Positions 13,106 through 25,283 of a stretch of DNA of 64,000 nucleotides are shown piece by piece. Every line of letters begins with the position of its first letter. Positions within the stretch are counted from its first letter, which is position 1. The stretch is from Thunnus maccoyii (taxonomy: Eukaryota; Chordata; Actinopteri; Scombriformes; Scombridae), in assembly GCF_910596095.1 (NCBI RefSeq), contig NC_056540.1, positions 21,600,501 through 21,664,500 of the forward strand, given 5' to 3'. Under the pieces are notes generated by a model that was given only the letters and a program-made list of their open reading frames with translations, was not told the DNA's origin and did not search any database. A program made the translations under genes and the position numbers.

Positions 13106-16100
13106 TGATTATTTATTTAATTAAGTGTCTGGCACCCCAAGAAATCCAGCACTTTTAGGCTTACAGTATGAGACACAACAACAATCATGATGACTGAGTA
13201 ACAAATCACAAACAAACTCACAAAATCAAAAGAAGACTGAATTATACGATGTAACAATTTAAAGGGCAACTCCACCATGTTTTTGTCAGTCCACCTTTAT
13301 GTAAGTGTAGTACTAGATTACTCAGATTCCCCTTTAACAGAAAAGTCCTGCTATGAAGGACATTTTGACTTTTTCTATAAATCTTGTCAAAACTAAAATT
13401 TCCTCATTAAAAAGTGAACTCAACATTTTACCTTCAGACAAGCAAAACAAAGTAGAATTGTTTAAACTTTTATTTACTATTATTTCATGTAGTGGACTTG
13501 TTAGGTTGCTGTTTATGTGGCACTGAAATACAAAATTAAATTCATCCCTCACAACTCAGGCCCACCACAAGCACCGAGGTAGCTGTTTTTATTGGTCAGC
13601 CAACATAATAAAATGAATTTACTGCTCAATCCACACAAACCAGGATTTTTATCCACACAGTTTGGGTCAGTGCGTCGCTCAACCACTTTGATCCAGACTG
13701 AATTATCTCAACAACCATTTGATTTATTGCTATGAAACATTCACGCTGCCCAGAGGATGAGTCCTACTGACTTATGTGATCCTCTTACTTTTACTCTGGC
13801 AGGTTGACGTTTTTGCTTTTTAGTGAAATGTCTCAACAATTATCGGATGGATTGCCATAAAAATCTGGCACATTAATGTTGCCATTATTGTAATGCCACC
13901 ATCAGGTCAAAAATCCAACTTGTCCAATACTTTGTCTTATGACCAAATACCTGCAAAAATAATGACAAGAAGGAGCAGTCCAACTATTGAAAATCAGTTG
14001 TTTTTCAAGGATAAACTGCTGGATGTTTACATTTTAGCATTCAGAGCTGGTTGTAGTATTCTTGGCTTACTGTAGGTCTAAGTGCCCGTTAGCTCTGGCT
14101 GTTGAATCTGTTGTGTCAGTAACACCTCCTCCCCTCCTGCGAGTTGGGGCAGCTGCAGACGGGGTGGTGTGATGTGTAATTGAATACATGCTGTCTTTCA
14201 TTGAGGAGTGAAAGGAGGAGAGTCAGGCGAATGAGGTAGGGGGGGAACTCAGGGTTAGGGTTCCTATAAAGAGTTGAGCACCGTGCCAGCCGCTAACACC
14301 ACTGGAGCTAGGTGACAACCACAGCTCTCTGCCACTGTTGTCCTTTATGCAGCACACAAACCCCTCCACCTATTTCTCATTTAGGTGTATTCACACTTGG
14401 AAAGAAGCAAATGTTTATACTGATACACATTAGTGTTGTACAAGTGAATTGTAAATATAATGCAGGTGTATTTAGGTTAATTTAATTTGGTGGTTAGAGG
14501 AAGCAATTAAAAACCAAAATAGTGCATGTTTACATCCATAAAACTCAGCTGTTACAGAGTGATGAAGCTGATGAAGATGATACTCTGTTTTCATGTTTCT
14601 TTTACAGTTAGTGGCATCTATTGTCTTCATCAGTTTTGGAGTGGTTGCCGCCTTCTGCTGTGCGATTGTAGACGGAGTTTTTGCTGCGAGGCATATTGTA
14701 AGTACAACTATCGAACTAAACTAATATATTATGTAATTATGTAATTAGATAACACTTATGCTCAGACATATAACAAGCTTATTAATCAATGTCATCCCCA
14801 TTAAAAGCTTAATGAACTATAACTGCATTAGACGTATCGGTAAATGTATGTCTTGCTGAGAGGGCAGCGCTCATATATGTCAGTAGCAGCTGCCGCGCCC
14901 TGTTTTGTGGTCGAAGGAGAGGATTCTCCATGACGCAAAGTACATAAAACAATAAATAACCACTAATGCACTCTTAAAACAATTATGCTAAAATAAGTTA
15001 TGGCTGGGTGAAAAAGGAGACGAGCGCCATTAGTGGGTTTTCATTTGACACTGATTTCAGTGAAACGGAAAAATGGAAAAGTCGCCTTTGAAACCGCCCA
15101 TGAAATCTTTAATTAGACAGCAGAAGGAAAAGAAATCTGCTGCAGAGATGATGTGAAGCTGATGGCAGATTATACATCATCGTTTTCTATGTTTTCATAC
15201 TTTTTGACTCATACTTGACATTGAGCGTACATCAAATGTACAGCTGCACAATTAAGTTTATAATAAAATTATGATTTTTACTACTAATAGACTTGATTAT
15301 TTGCAGTATTGATGATTTACATCCAGAGTGGCTTCATCCAGTCAAATATTCACTGTTCAGAGGTTCAGTCTGACCGTCACAGCGGTTTGTTTGACTAACA
15401 GAGCAGTTTACTGAACTGAAGGCAACACTTACAAGATTTGTAGTGATTTGATTGCTGTTTCTCAAAGCTCAAGCTGACGTCCTCAAATGTCTTGTTTTGT
15501 CCTGACCAACAGTCCACAACCCAAAGATATTCAGTTTGCGATCATAGAAGACTAAAGAAACCAGAAAATATTCACATGTGAGAAGCAGGAATCAGAGAAT
15601 GTGGACAGACCATGAAGGGGGCCTCTGTTGCAACTTTCTTTCTCCCATATTTCTACTACTGACTGTAATAAAAGCATAGAAATGCCTAAAAATGCACTTT
15701 AAAAATTAATAATATATAATATACTTTAACCCATAAAACTAACCGCTCATTCTTGGAGTAATGAGTCTTGTTTTATATAAACATGATCGTCATTTTAGCC
15801 AATAATCAAGTATGAGTCTCTTTTTTCCCCTCTGATTCATTGTGTTTTAGACTGAAGTTAAAATGATGAATTGTGCAGTGATAAAAATGATATTTTTTGT
15901 ACTGCAGGACCTCAGGCCTCTGTATGCCGGACGGTGTGAGTATCACTCCAGTAAGACTGCATCTGACAGTGACGTAAGAAACACGTTTTCACTCTCCTCT
16001 CACAAGAAATGTGATGAATTCATCCTCAGTGTTTGTCTTAGACCTGAACTCTGTATTTAAAGTCTGTAGAAACACATGAATGAAAACATTGACGGTGAAC

Positions 16101-18190
16101 ATTGTTAAGAGTCTGAAAGTGTACGAAAGTGAAGGGATGTAAAACCATTTCTGAACTTCAGGTACCCTGCCAGTCATCATCGCGCACGTCCTGCAACCTG
16201 CGCGTGAAAAACAACACATGTTACTGCTGCGACCTGTACAACTGTGGGAAGTGAGTACGCGGCGTGATCGAATCTGTGGCCGTTTGCTTTGCACTGTTGC
16301 TTTGATTGTTTGGATTTTTTGATGTGTACCGTTGTTTTTTTGTGGGAGATTTTTTTGCATTGCAGAACAAGAATGTTTCTTTTCTTTTAACCTTTGTTTC
16401 AGAGAACATCCTCTTATGGGACTTCAGAATAAAGATGTTTTGAAAAAGTTTAGGAAATCATCCATGATTTGGAAGTAGGTCCCTTTCTTCTAGAGCCATA
16501 TTAGCCATTAATGACTGTTCTCTTTGATAAGTGATGATTGAACTTAAGTGATTCTGTAGTGTCTTTAATATAACCCACCATAGAAACGTGTTTTAGATGC
16601 CATTTCCTCTGCATGTCCACCTTTGTCCTCATGTGTTTCCCAGCTCTCGAGCATCTTCCCTCAGTGGTTTCATCACTCAGATTTGAACAGAAACCATCTG
16701 AACTTTTACAGCCATACGCTCATTTTTCTCTATAAACCAAAACCTGTTTCATGTGTCCTGAATGCAAACGTTAAGAGCCTGTTGTGGTTTAATGTGAGCG
16801 TGTTGTTGAAAACTACAAAAAAAAACGCTGTTAGTGACTCTTGTGGCTTGACTGTAGGCTGTTTTTCTCTCTGTCCCGCCCACTGGGCTAGCCGAGTAGA
16901 GGTGATCGGAGGCTACCACGAATACACAGAAGTCAAGAGCTGCAAAGACGTGGTGTACCTCTACCACCTTTTATGGTCTGCCACCATCCTCAACATTGTG
17001 GCTCTTTTCTTGGGTATCATCACTGCAGCAGTGCTGGGAGGCTTCAAAGACATGGTGCGTCAAGTCAGGAAGACTCAGACATGGAAAATTTCTAGTTCTG
17101 TAATGTTTTGGATTTGCATTTATAGAATCACTGATACTCTTGTTTCATGTGTTTGTCAGACACCATCTACAACCACAGAGAGTGCATCTGAACCGGAGGC
17201 CATCTCAGCGCCCATCCCCTCTGAGCCTCCTCCGCCCACCACCTCCCTCAACTCGTATTACAACGCTGCCCCCTGCCTGCCGCCTTACTCTGCCTACGAC
17301 GTGCAGGTACAAAGAAGTCATGCTGCATGATGAGCATGTGATTTGAATTTTGATGAGTGTATTTTTCTTTTTCTGCGTCTAAAATAATATTTCCTGACTT
17401 CTAATTCTTTGGTTGAAGAGTTTCATTCAGTTTTTTTTTTAAACAACCTAAAATTTGTCAGTCAGTATTCTGACAAGATGCTATTAATATACATGGAAAT
17501 GAAATGTATCAGATGTGTAGCATTCCTGTGGCAGTTCTTACTTCAGTATTAATCTGAAATGAGCTTAAATGTTAAAGCTGAATATTCTATATTTGTTTAT
17601 TGTCAATAAATCCCATGAAAGGACCAAAACCAACATTGCAGTGGTCTGTTTCTCAGGACTTTACAACTTCTGCAGCCTGTCTCAAGCTGATTTGTCTCCA
17701 CTGAAGACGTAAGTCTTTAAGAACGGGTGACAGACTTTCCTAAAAAACAAATAAACTACAGCGCCTGTGTTGATGATAATGAAGGAACATGACAGCTGGT
17801 GCAACGCTGTGGCTCACTGATGTGTTTTTAACAGTTTTTGGACAACAATGGAGGTTTGTGGCACAGAGGAACAAGATGTATCAGACTTTGTTGGTTTTTG
17901 CCTTTTCATGGACTTTTTGACAGTAAGAAAATAACCAGATTTCACCTTTAAACTGTTATTGCCAGCAGTTGATAGTCAGAAGCAGTAAATTCTGACTCAA
18001 AACTATTAAACTTGTCATTCTAATAAATATTTTGCCTCTTTCCCAGGGCTCCTACATGTTCGCTGACTCCTCAGGCCTGTCAGACGACTCCCAGTCTGGA
18101 GGCAGTCACTTGTGGCCCACGATGGTCCCCCCGAAGTACTCCCCTCCTCACAACCATCCCGACGAGAAGCCCCCGCCGTACAGCCCCTAA
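9478..18190 (+). CDS. tmem255a: Transmembrane protein 255A
   Basis: Nine coding exons: 9478-9535, 10996-11138, 11680-11742, 14608-14697, 15908-15973, 16162-16250, 16892-17054, 17160-17306 and 18047-18190 (stop TAA). All have GT-AG borders and join in frame to 320 aa. The order MPPTQS..., [90 protein letters not shown]-type helix and the end DEKPPPYSP follows human TMEM255A (FAM70A) closely. Four hydrophobic segments are visible (about residues 28-50, 68-82, 90-115 and 205-232), with a Cys-rich loop between the third and fourth. The C-terminal tail is Pro-rich and ends in a PPPY motif of the type that binds WW domains. The molecular function is not established. A polyadenylation signal ATTAAA lies at 19359-19364. 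It is next to atp1b4, as in human. Confidence 0.95.
9536..10995. other. tmem255a intron 1, with a dispersed repeat
   Basis: Contains a diverged, partial copy of the foldback repeat described at 19436-20066 (about 10096-10505). A poly-T run lies at 10709-10725. No other gene is visible. Confidence 0.6.
10096..10505. repeat. Dispersed foldback repeat, partial copy
   Basis: Shares ordered blocks with the complete copy at 19436-20066: 'aagctgaagctaatatgagg', 'tagtgcaaaattccctct', 'gtaacaaaaagaggaacatt', 'ggacagctgcagcc', 'atagccagtatgaatagga' and 'caccTGACTATT'. The similarity is visible by eye along about 400 bp. Confidence 0.7.
12178..12213. repeat. (CG)n followed by (TG)n microsatellite
   Basis: About 36 bp of strictly alternating purine and pyrimidine, first CG then TG. 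Such runs can adopt Z-DNA under torsional stress, which is an inference from base order only. Confidence 0.85.
13075..13108. repeat. (GATT)n tetranucleotide microsatellite
   Basis: Seven near-perfect units of GATT inside intron 3 of tmem255a. Confidence 0.9.
13645..14055. repeat. Interspersed repeat with internal duplication
   Basis: Two related units follow each other. Both contain the pattern 'tctcaacaa..att.gat..attg' followed by 'catTcA/aatgttgcc' and 'ggttgac/caggtcaaa' blocks. I remember this arrangement as a frequent teleost repeat. It has no coding capacity. Confidence 0.5.
14698..15907. other. tmem255a intron 4
   Basis: Contains a piece of the 'gctgcaac' dispersed repeat family at about 15460-15606. 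The remainder holds no recognisable gene or RNA. Confidence 0.6.
15460..15606 (+). repeat. 'gctgcaac' dispersed repeat, fragment
   Basis: Carries the family core: 'aagctgacgtcctcaaatgt', 'cccaaagatattcagtttgc', 'aagaaaccagaaaatattca' and 'ggaatcagagaatgtgg'. The same blocks recur at 20186-20447, 24625-24838, 30559-30810, 30834-31074, 45001-45325 and 50436-50725. Confidence 0.8.
16251..16891. other. tmem255a intron 6
   Basis: Ordinary intron with donor GTGAGT and acceptor CTAG. The open frame that runs through it into exon 7 is intron read-through and is not a separate gene. Confidence 0.7.
17307..18046. other. tmem255a intron 8
   Basis: Ordinary intron with donor GTACAA and acceptor TCCCAG. 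Nothing else is recognised. Confidence 0.65.
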
Positions 18191-19435
18191 GAGTGCTCCG
18201 AGTGAGTGAGGAAGACACCTGAAACGGTATCAGGTGTTGTCAAGATGCTGAATGAGCCGTGTCAATGCACAACGTCTCCTCACAATCGTCCAGAAATGTG
18301 TTGTGGAAAAACAGAGGTAAGGAGGAGGAGGAGGAGGAAGGCCACAGAGCATGCTAACTTTGAGTTCAGCCCCACCTAAAGGGAGCAAGTATCTGTCTCC
18401 AGGGCACCACTCACACTCTTACCTGCACTGTGTGTGTGCACATACATCCAGAAAGAGACAACCTGTTTACACATCTATCTGCCTTAATGCAAAAGGACTT
18501 CCAGCGCCGCAGCAATTTGTCACCTGGATTTATTCTATACAAGGTCAAAAACTCTCCGCCAGCTCGTGCATTTTGTTCACATCTCTTTACTGTAAATGCT
18601 TCCTGCCTCAGATGGTACAGATGATCACGTCCTCACTGTTCGCTTTGTGAGGATCTGGACTGACGAGCACAGCTGTGACCCCTCTGTGAGATGAATGTTG
18701 AGTTAGATAGAAACTTTTGGTGTCTTTCCCTGAGTTGACAGACAGCTAGATCATTAAAAACTGTAAAGCTTTAGGCACCGACAGTTAACTGCTAGTGTCG
18801 CTGTACATTATCAAAGGCAAAGTTAGCTGTAACGGAGGTATTAAATGCCCATAATGTATGTACAGCAGTATGATATACAGATGCTCCTTTAGCACAGTTA
18901 AGCGTAAGGTATTGTAAAACAGATCATGGTATTTATCTGCTGTTCAGTTCATGTTAAACTATCTCGAGCCAATGTGTGGTGAACTACTACAGTAGTTGTT
19001 AAGGAAGGATAAAATTACACTCATTATTTATTGTATTTTCACTAAATGCTGCAAAGCAGGTAAGCATATATACTGTATGTCTCTCTTTGTAATTAGTAAT
19101 AATTATCACATATGAGCTGACATGTCCCTTTGTAAAGAGTAAGCAGAGTGTGAACAGTCGGTGCTGGACTCACTGACATGATGGGAGATCATGAAAAACA
19201 CAAGACTAATACAAGAACTGGGAAGAGAACAAGAAACTGTGGTTTAAGTGTAACTTAGTCCATGAAACTGTCTCTGTCAGCTTGAATCGCTGCATTTTAT
19301 AATTTAAACTACACATTCTCAGGGGCTGATAAGTGTCAGTTCCTCTTTATGTCTTGCCATTAAAATTTGTTTTGTGTAATTGACAAAGTGTCTGTTTCTT
19401 TTATAACTAATCTACATTAGAGAAACTGGTATAAT
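18191..19435 (+). other. tmem255a 3' UTR
   Basis: Follows the stop codon and ends near the ATTAAA signal at 19359-19364. It has a short GGA-rich run near 18317-18338. No other coding region is visible. Confidence 0.6.
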
Positions 19436-20066
19436 TAAAGGACGGGTTCACAATTTTTTGAGTCTGTCTTAAAACAAGAGTCAGGTGCTCAAATGAACAC
19501 AAAGGTTCTTCTTCCTGTAATTATTCCTCCTGTTCATACTGGCTGTTAAAAGATCCCCTTTAAATGTGCTTACAGTGTAAGTTAAGGGGGACATAATCCA
19601 CGAGCCTCATTTTGAGCAAAAATGTATTCAGAAGTTTATCTGAAGATAATATGAAGCTTCAGCCGTCTGAGTTAATCAGATAAAGTGAATATCTTCCACA
19701 GTTTAAGTCTTTTTAGTAAAAAATTCCCTCTTTGTGTCTCAGCAGTCTGTGTTTTCTTGTTAAGCTGCGGCAGTAGTAACAAAAACAGGGACTTTGGCAC
19801 TAAAAGCAGCAACTTTTAAAGACATCAACTTGACTACTTTGAACAGCTGAAGCCTCGTATTGGCTTCAAATATACTTATAAATATATTTTTGTATCTGAA
19901 GGATGGCTGTTGATTTTGTCTCCCGTCGCTTACACTGTAAGTGCATCATGAAGTGATCTTCTAATGAAGTACGAACAGGAGGGATGATTACAGCAAGAAA
20001 AACACGCGTCAGTGTTTATTTGACTACCTGACGATTGTTCTAGGACAGACTTGAAAAATTATGAAC
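19436..20066. mobile_element. Complete 630-bp foldback element
   Basis: The two ends are long inverted copies. The left end reads 'ggttcacaattttttgag', 'tctgtcttaaaaca' and 'gtcaggtgctcaaatgaaca'. The reverse complement of the right end reads 'gttcataatttttcaag', 'tctgtcctagaaca' and 'gtcaggtagtcaaataaaca'. The inversion continues inward through 'acaggagg' and 'agatcccctt/aagtgatctt', so much of the element can fold on itself. No open frame is present. Partial relatives lie at 10096-10505, 25066-25283 and 38565-38700. It is probably a non-autonomous DNA transposon; the family name is unknown to me. Confidence 0.75.
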
Positions 20067-22430
20067 TATTATGCTTTAGAAATTCATATTTTTTCACAAA
20101 GGTTTAACTATTTCTCTCAATATTATTACATATAAACATGATTTAATACATATATTTTTTCTGATTATGCTAGAAATCTAGCTGTAGGGCTACAACTAAC
20201 AATTACTGTCATTATCGAATAAACTGCTATTTGTTTACTCAGTTATTTGGTTTATATTTTAACAGTGTGAAAAACGTCCACCATCATCTCCTAAAGCGAC
20301 ATCTTATAATTGCTTGTTTTCTGCAACCAGCAGTCCAAAACAGACAAAGAAAACCAGCAAATTTTCATTCAAACAACTGAAACCAGATGTTTTTGCTTCA
20401 AAAATTACTTCAACAATTGATTTTCTGACAATCGACTAATTGATTAAATGACTTCTATCCTTAATCATCTCCTGCTGCTGCACAGACAGGACTATGTATC
20501 ATCTGTTGAGACCTTTTTTTTGTTCTCTACAACACATTTCACAAAGTGTGGGAGCAGCTGAAGGCACAGAAGATAATTTTCACCTCATTTTGAGAAAACA
20601 CAAGATACGCCAAGACAACAACAACAACACAGAGAATGACATGTTTATATACTGGTAGTTAAAATAGTAAAAGAATAATTTATTTACCATCAGACAACCC
20701 TCATTTCTAATTAACAGGAAAGGGACATTTTGTGAACTGCCAACAGAAACAAGCATTTTAATAACTATTTCATTTAGTCTACCAATATTAACCTAATATA
20801 TACATGTGAAAGAGTAAAAAAGGGGGTATTAAACACAAATATATTCTGTACATCACACACACCAAAGTTAATCTGTTTATTAAAAATCCTGGAGTTATTG
20901 AATGACATGAAGTGGAATAAATTTCCATGTTAGCACTACTTGTTTACTTGTACTGACCACTACATTCTGACACATTGAAAACTGGATAAAAAAAAAAGGA
21001 AAATTATTACAAAAAAAAACAAACAAAATTCTGCATGATCCAACGCTAGGTGCTATCTGTACGGACTGATATAATCCTCAGTTTATGTCAATCCTATCAT
21101 CGTATTTGTAAGCAAAATCTCTAGCCTAGTAGCGAGCAGATTTTGGCATTGAAATAACATTTCATTTAAGAAGTAACATAATAATCATAAAGAAAAATAA
21201 TGTACAGATGGATCAAAAAAAATAAAACAGGTGCTTAATGGACAACAATGACTGAATATTAAATAAACATTGAATATCTTCCCTGCCACAATAACCCAGA
21301 TGTGGGACTGCCAACAATCACATGATGCAAAATATATTTCAGGCCATAATTGCGATTCTCTTGTACAAAGAAGAGAGAAATAAGTTTAAAATGGGAAGCA
21401 GGAATGTAACAGTCCAGAAAAACTCCTCGCGCCAGCTGAAATTTCCATTTGATCCTCAAAAAACAGATTTATAATTGATCCATTAACTGTTATTTCATTG
21501 TGTACAGTATTTTATACACATCTTGAAACCTTACTGTACCCACACCAGAGGAAATAAATCTCAGCTATGATTTCACTTTCTTAATGAGGTAACCCCGTTT
21601 CCACTTTACGAAATGGATCTAATGTCTTTCACTGATTGTTCAAACTTGGAATTAAAAGAGTTGCTGCTGACACGAGACGGATTCGATACTATTCCAGCGT
21701 CTTATTTCAAAGATTTGGTTTGTGCTTCAGATCTTTTAGCTGCTGAGATAAAATTTGAGGCTTTAAAAGGAAATGAAGCATCTGAACAGGCTGTAATGTG
21801 CCATTCACATTAAAAACTTAATCACTATTTCCTTTAATTTGGAGACATTTTCTTATCTTCATCCTTTTGGGCCAGTTTTCAATTCTTGTATGACTTTTTT
21901 TTAAACGCCTCATTTTACTGCGTGTGAACCTCTTCTATGTTTGTCACTAATGTCATTATCATTTTCTGATGAAACAGAAGATCACAGCTATTATAAAAGT
22001 AGAGTACAATGGGTTAAGGTGCGGTCACATTACACTTCCATCCTGTGAATATTTGCTCCATCTCCACTGAAAAAATTCAAGCGTGCGTTTCCTGCATTAG
22101 TGCACCGTTTGTCAACAGAAACACTGTTGCACTGTGTAGATTCAAAAGTCTTTAAACTGGTCTGTTTCATCGCCATTTTAGTACAATATTGCTCTCACAG
22201 ACTTTACAGTTTGCGCTCGCTCCTCTAAATATTCATTTCTCACATCAGGACCCTTTTCCAGAACTGAGTGAAGGGCGACTTCAGTGAACAGACAGGCTAA
22301 TGTGATCGTACCTTCAGCTGACACTAACGAGCATTTATAGAAGAACAATATTGTTGACATGGAACCAAAGAGGGAAAAAAAAAGGGGGGGCACCTAAAAG
22401 GCACAAAAGTAACGGAGCAGCGAGTGTCGC
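20067..22430 (-). other. zbtb33 3' UTR and intergenic DNA
   Basis: Lies downstream of the zbtb33 stop on the minus strand and behind the tmem255a 3' end. It is AT-rich with several possible AATAAA signals on the minus strand, so the cleavage site cannot be fixed. It includes one dispersed repeat (20186-20447). A 66-codon plus-strand frame at 21613-21813 has no recognised family. Confidence 0.55.
20186..20447 (+). repeat. 'gctgcaac' dispersed repeat
   Basis: Begins 'tagggctacaactaacaatt' and ends 'caatcgactaattgattaaa'. The termini are inverted relatives of each other, as in the other copies of this family, which suggests a small DNA transposon. Confidence 0.75.
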
Positions 22431-24305
22431 TCAGTAGGTCTCTGGTATTACAAAGTCAAACTCTGTCACCCCCTGAGTCGGAGTGGTCACCGTTGTCCCT
22501 GGTTGGGTTTGGGCTTGGGCTTCAGACGGGATGTGAGCCTCGGGCTCGACAAAGATGTCGTCCCAGTTCAACATCCTGCTCTGAGTGGAAGAGTGGACGT
22601 CCTCGCCGACGGTGGTTATGTGATGCACGCTGCCGTCCTCAGAGATGACGGGGACCCCCTGCCCATCTGTGGTCCATGAATACGGCTTCATCTGCACGGT
22701 TTTACACGGCAACAGGCGGTACAAGTTGTTGTCTGCATCGTCTTTCTCTTTCCTCCCGCTGGGATCCTGGTTGTGGACTTGCTTGCAGTGGGTGGACAGT
22801 AACTGATAGTTCATGAACGTTTCATTGCACATCAAGCACTGGTATCTCCTCTCTCCTGTGTGGTGGATTTCATGTTTAGTTCTGTACTCGGCCAGGGCAA
22901 AGACCTTGTTACAGTAGCGGCACGGGTATTTCTTTTCCCACGAGTGAGTGTTGAAGTGACGGCGCAGACTCGTCAGACACACGTAGGGGCGCTTGCAGAC
23001 GATGCACACGTAGAAAGTCTTTCCATCCATGATCAGCTCGTAGTGATCCTCGAGCTCTGTTTTGGTCTTTTTCTTGTTTGGGCCGGACTTTGTGTACACG
23101 GGTGTTTTATCCAACGGTTTCAAGGGCGTTGCCATTAATGATCTCTTCCCTTTATTTGCTTTAGAGCCGCCTTCACCCGGATCTTCTTTCACTGGGACAA
23201 TATCGTAAGTATTTTCCCCAATATTAGCATAAACTTTACATCCTGATGAAATGGAATCAATTTCTGTAGCTGTGTTGAGCGTTACTGTCTTTTTTGATCT
23301 GGAAATGTTAGTTTGAGTTTCTGTGCTCGACACATCTAACAGCCTTATTTTAAAATCCCCTTGCTGAGTTGAAGTAGAAACTTGCTTTTTGTGGACTCCC
23401 ATAATATCACTGTTTTCAGACGACTGAGAGGCACTCGAGGGTTCGGGGGTGAAGCTGCGTGACCTGGCTGGTGTTGTGGGAGCACTTCCTGAGGAAACTC
23501 TGGCGGGGGAAGACGAGTTATTGGAGCAGCTGTCTGGGCTGCGTAGAGGGCTGCTGTCTGGCATACTAGTGTTCAGACAGCCGATGCTGGGAGGCTTTGC
23601 AGCTTGTGTTTTCACCGGAGTGGTGGCTTTGACTTTATTTTTTGCTACCGTATTATTTGATTCTTCACTTTTCTTCGCTGCTACATTTTCCGAATCAGTG
23701 CCCTCCAAATCGATGACCTCAACAGAGTCATCTTTCTGATTGGCTGTTCTGGCTTGAACATCTGTTTGTGAGACAAACATAACATCGCTATCCGAGTCGT
23801 CGTCATTACCTACAGGTCTGCTTGTCTGGTTGAACTCCTCTGCAGATATTGAGAAGGACTCTGTGATGATCGGCATCATCTCTGTGGATGTGTCGCTTTT
23901 GTTTTCTGTCTCCTTAGATAAACCGGGCAAACCCTTAACTTGTGATAACGGTGACCCCAAGTTTGCAATAAACTTCACCCCCAGTATCTGTCCAGCGTTT
24001 ATGAGCTCCTCCAGCATGTCGGATCGAACACGCACAATCTTGGAGCTGTAAATGTAATTAAGAATCTCTTCAAAGATTTCTGCTCTGATGAAGTTTAACT
24101 CGATCACTTGTCCGGCTACGCTGAAGAGCTGGTGGAAATATGTACTCGACGCAGACAAGATGGTTTTGTGAGCTCTGAATTTCTTGTCCTGTATGATAAT
24201 GGTGACGTCACAAAATAATCCATGATTTCGCTGCTCGTTCATCGACTTCAGCACAGTTGCTGAATACTGCGTGTCGGTTGCAGATATCAGCTTTAGACTT
24301 GGCAT
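22431..24305 (-). CDS. zbtb33: Kaiso, BTB and C2H2 zinc-finger transcription factor
   Basis: A single uninterrupted frame of 624 aa, as expected because Kaiso is coded in one exon. Residues 1-115 form a BTB/POZ domain (HGLFCDVTIIIQDKKFRAHK, LSASSTYFHQLFS, LEELINAGQILGVKFIANLG). A long Ser/Thr/Asp-rich linker follows. Three C2H2 fingers lie at about residues 432-511 (C-x2-C pairs in CIVC, CRYC and CLMC), then a conserved arm (NLYRLLPCKTVQMKPYSW) that in human Kaiso helps to grip DNA. Human Kaiso is 672 aa. The family binds methylated CpG pairs and the motif TCCTGCNA and mostly represses transcription in the nucleus. An acceptor (ccacag) lies 2 bp before the ATG, so the 5' UTR is spliced to an upstream exon that ends at 25818. 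Its neighbour is tmem255a, tail to tail, as in human. Confidence 0.96.
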   Translation of the reverse strand: MPSLKLISATDTQYSATVLKSMNEQRNHGLFCDVTIIIQDKKFRAHKTILSASSTYFHQLFSVAGQVIELNFIRAEIFEEILNYIYSSKIVRVRSDMLEELINAGQILGVKFIANLGSPLSQVKGLPGLSKETENKSDTSTEMMPIITESFSISAEEFNQTSRPVGNDDDSDSDVMFVSQTDVQARTANQKDDSVEVIDLEGTDSENVAAKKSEESNNTVAKNKVKATTPVKTQAAKPPSIGCLNTSMPDSSPLRSPDSCSNNSSSPARVSSGSAPTTPARSRSFTPEPSSASQSSENSDIMGVHKKQVSTSTQQGDFKIRLLDVSSTETQTNISRSKKTVTLNTATEIDSISSGCKVYANIGENTYDIVPVKEDPGEGGSKANKGKRSLMATPLKPLDKTPVYTKSGPNKKKTKTELEDHYELIMDGKTFYVCIVCKRPYVCLTSLRRHFNTHSWEKKYPCRYCNKVFALAEYRTKHEIHHTGERRYQCLMCNETFMNYQLLSTHCKQVHNQDPSGRKEKDDADNNLYRLLPCKTVQMKPYSWTTDGQGVPVISEDGSVHHITTVGEDVHSSTQSRMLNWDDIFVEPEAHIPSEAQAQTQPGTTVTTPTQGVTEFDFVIPETY

Positions 24306-24624
24306 GTCTGTGGAGAGAAATCAGAGAAGAAGAAACAATCACTCTTCTGAATGCAAAAGAAAATTTCAGTTAATCTTACATGGAGAATATGGCTTGGTGC
24401 TTCAACAAGACATGTAGTTAAAGATTTGGCTCAAATTCAGTTTTGATCGTTTCCACATCCTGCTTTTCCAGTTTAACAGTTAATCAACACACCTGCAGGA
24501 CAGGAATACCTGACTAATCCAGAGAGTCTGTTAAAGGAAGTTTAACCTCCAACACCTTTGTTTGATGTTGTGTAAGTTTATTAGATACAGTTAGCTGAAA
24601 CTAATGCAGTCAAACACTGCAATT

Positions 24625-24838
24625 TAGAGCTGCAACAATTAAATGCTTGATTAGTTGCCAACTATTAAATTAATGGCCAGCTATTTTGCTAATCATTTGA
24701 GGCATTTTTTAAAGATTTTTTTCCCCCCAAATTCTCTGATTCCATCTTCTCAAATGTGAATATTTATTTGAGTAAACTGAATATCTTTTTCAATTGACAA
24801 TTATTTGATAATGAAAATAATCGTTAGTTGCAGCCCTA
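24625..24838 (-). repeat. 'gctgcaac' dispersed repeat
   Basis: Starts 'agagctgcaacaattaaatg' and ends 'ataatcgttagttgcagccc', so the ends are inverted copies. The inner block 'ctcaaatgtgaatattt' is the complement of the core at 15460-15606, which fixes the orientation. Confidence 0.8.
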
Positions 24839-25065
24839 CTGCAATAAATCTAATGTCAAGTTCATGATCATTTAGATTGTAATTTGCGGAGCTGTTGTAT
24901 TGTTATTTACGGAGAGATGTTTCTAATGTAGCCCAACCAATACATAATTAATGAGTCTCGGTATCAATACTTGAAAATTAAAAAACGTCTGTGCTGTCTG
25001 GTGATTGATGATGATCAATCAACAGACCATCACCTTGATGACTGATGAAATTCAGACTGCTGAAG

Positions 25066-25283
25066 TCTCATATAAGCTTCAGAAAAAGTTGTAAATACAT
25101 TTCTGCTCTAAATGACTGTGTGGACACACTGTGGATTTTGTCCCGCATCACTTACATTGAAAACACATTTGAAGGGGATGTTTTAACAGCCAGTATGAAC
25201 TAGAGGAATGATTACAAACCTCTTCAGTACTCATATGGACACCTGACTGTTGTTTTAAGACAGACTTATAAAACTGTGAACCT
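25066..25283. repeat. Foldback repeat, right half
   Basis: Matches the right half of 19436-20066: 'ttttgtcccgcatcacttac', 'aacagccagtatgaacta', 'cacctgactgttgttttaag' and 'acagacttataaaactgtga'. Confidence 0.75.

Larger units (their letters stand above)
11743..14607. other. tmem255a intron 3, repeats only
   Basis: Holds an alternating purine-pyrimidine run (CG)n(TG)n at about 12178-12213, a (GATT)n run at 13075-13107, and an interspersed repeat at about 13645-14055. The AT-rich part at 12250-13060 shows no gene. Confidence 0.6.

Noticed and set aside
21613-21813. 66-codon plus-strand frame with even codon use
   Set aside because: It lies in the zbtb33 3' UTR region, has no known domain, no promoter or splice context, and is within chance length for this composition.
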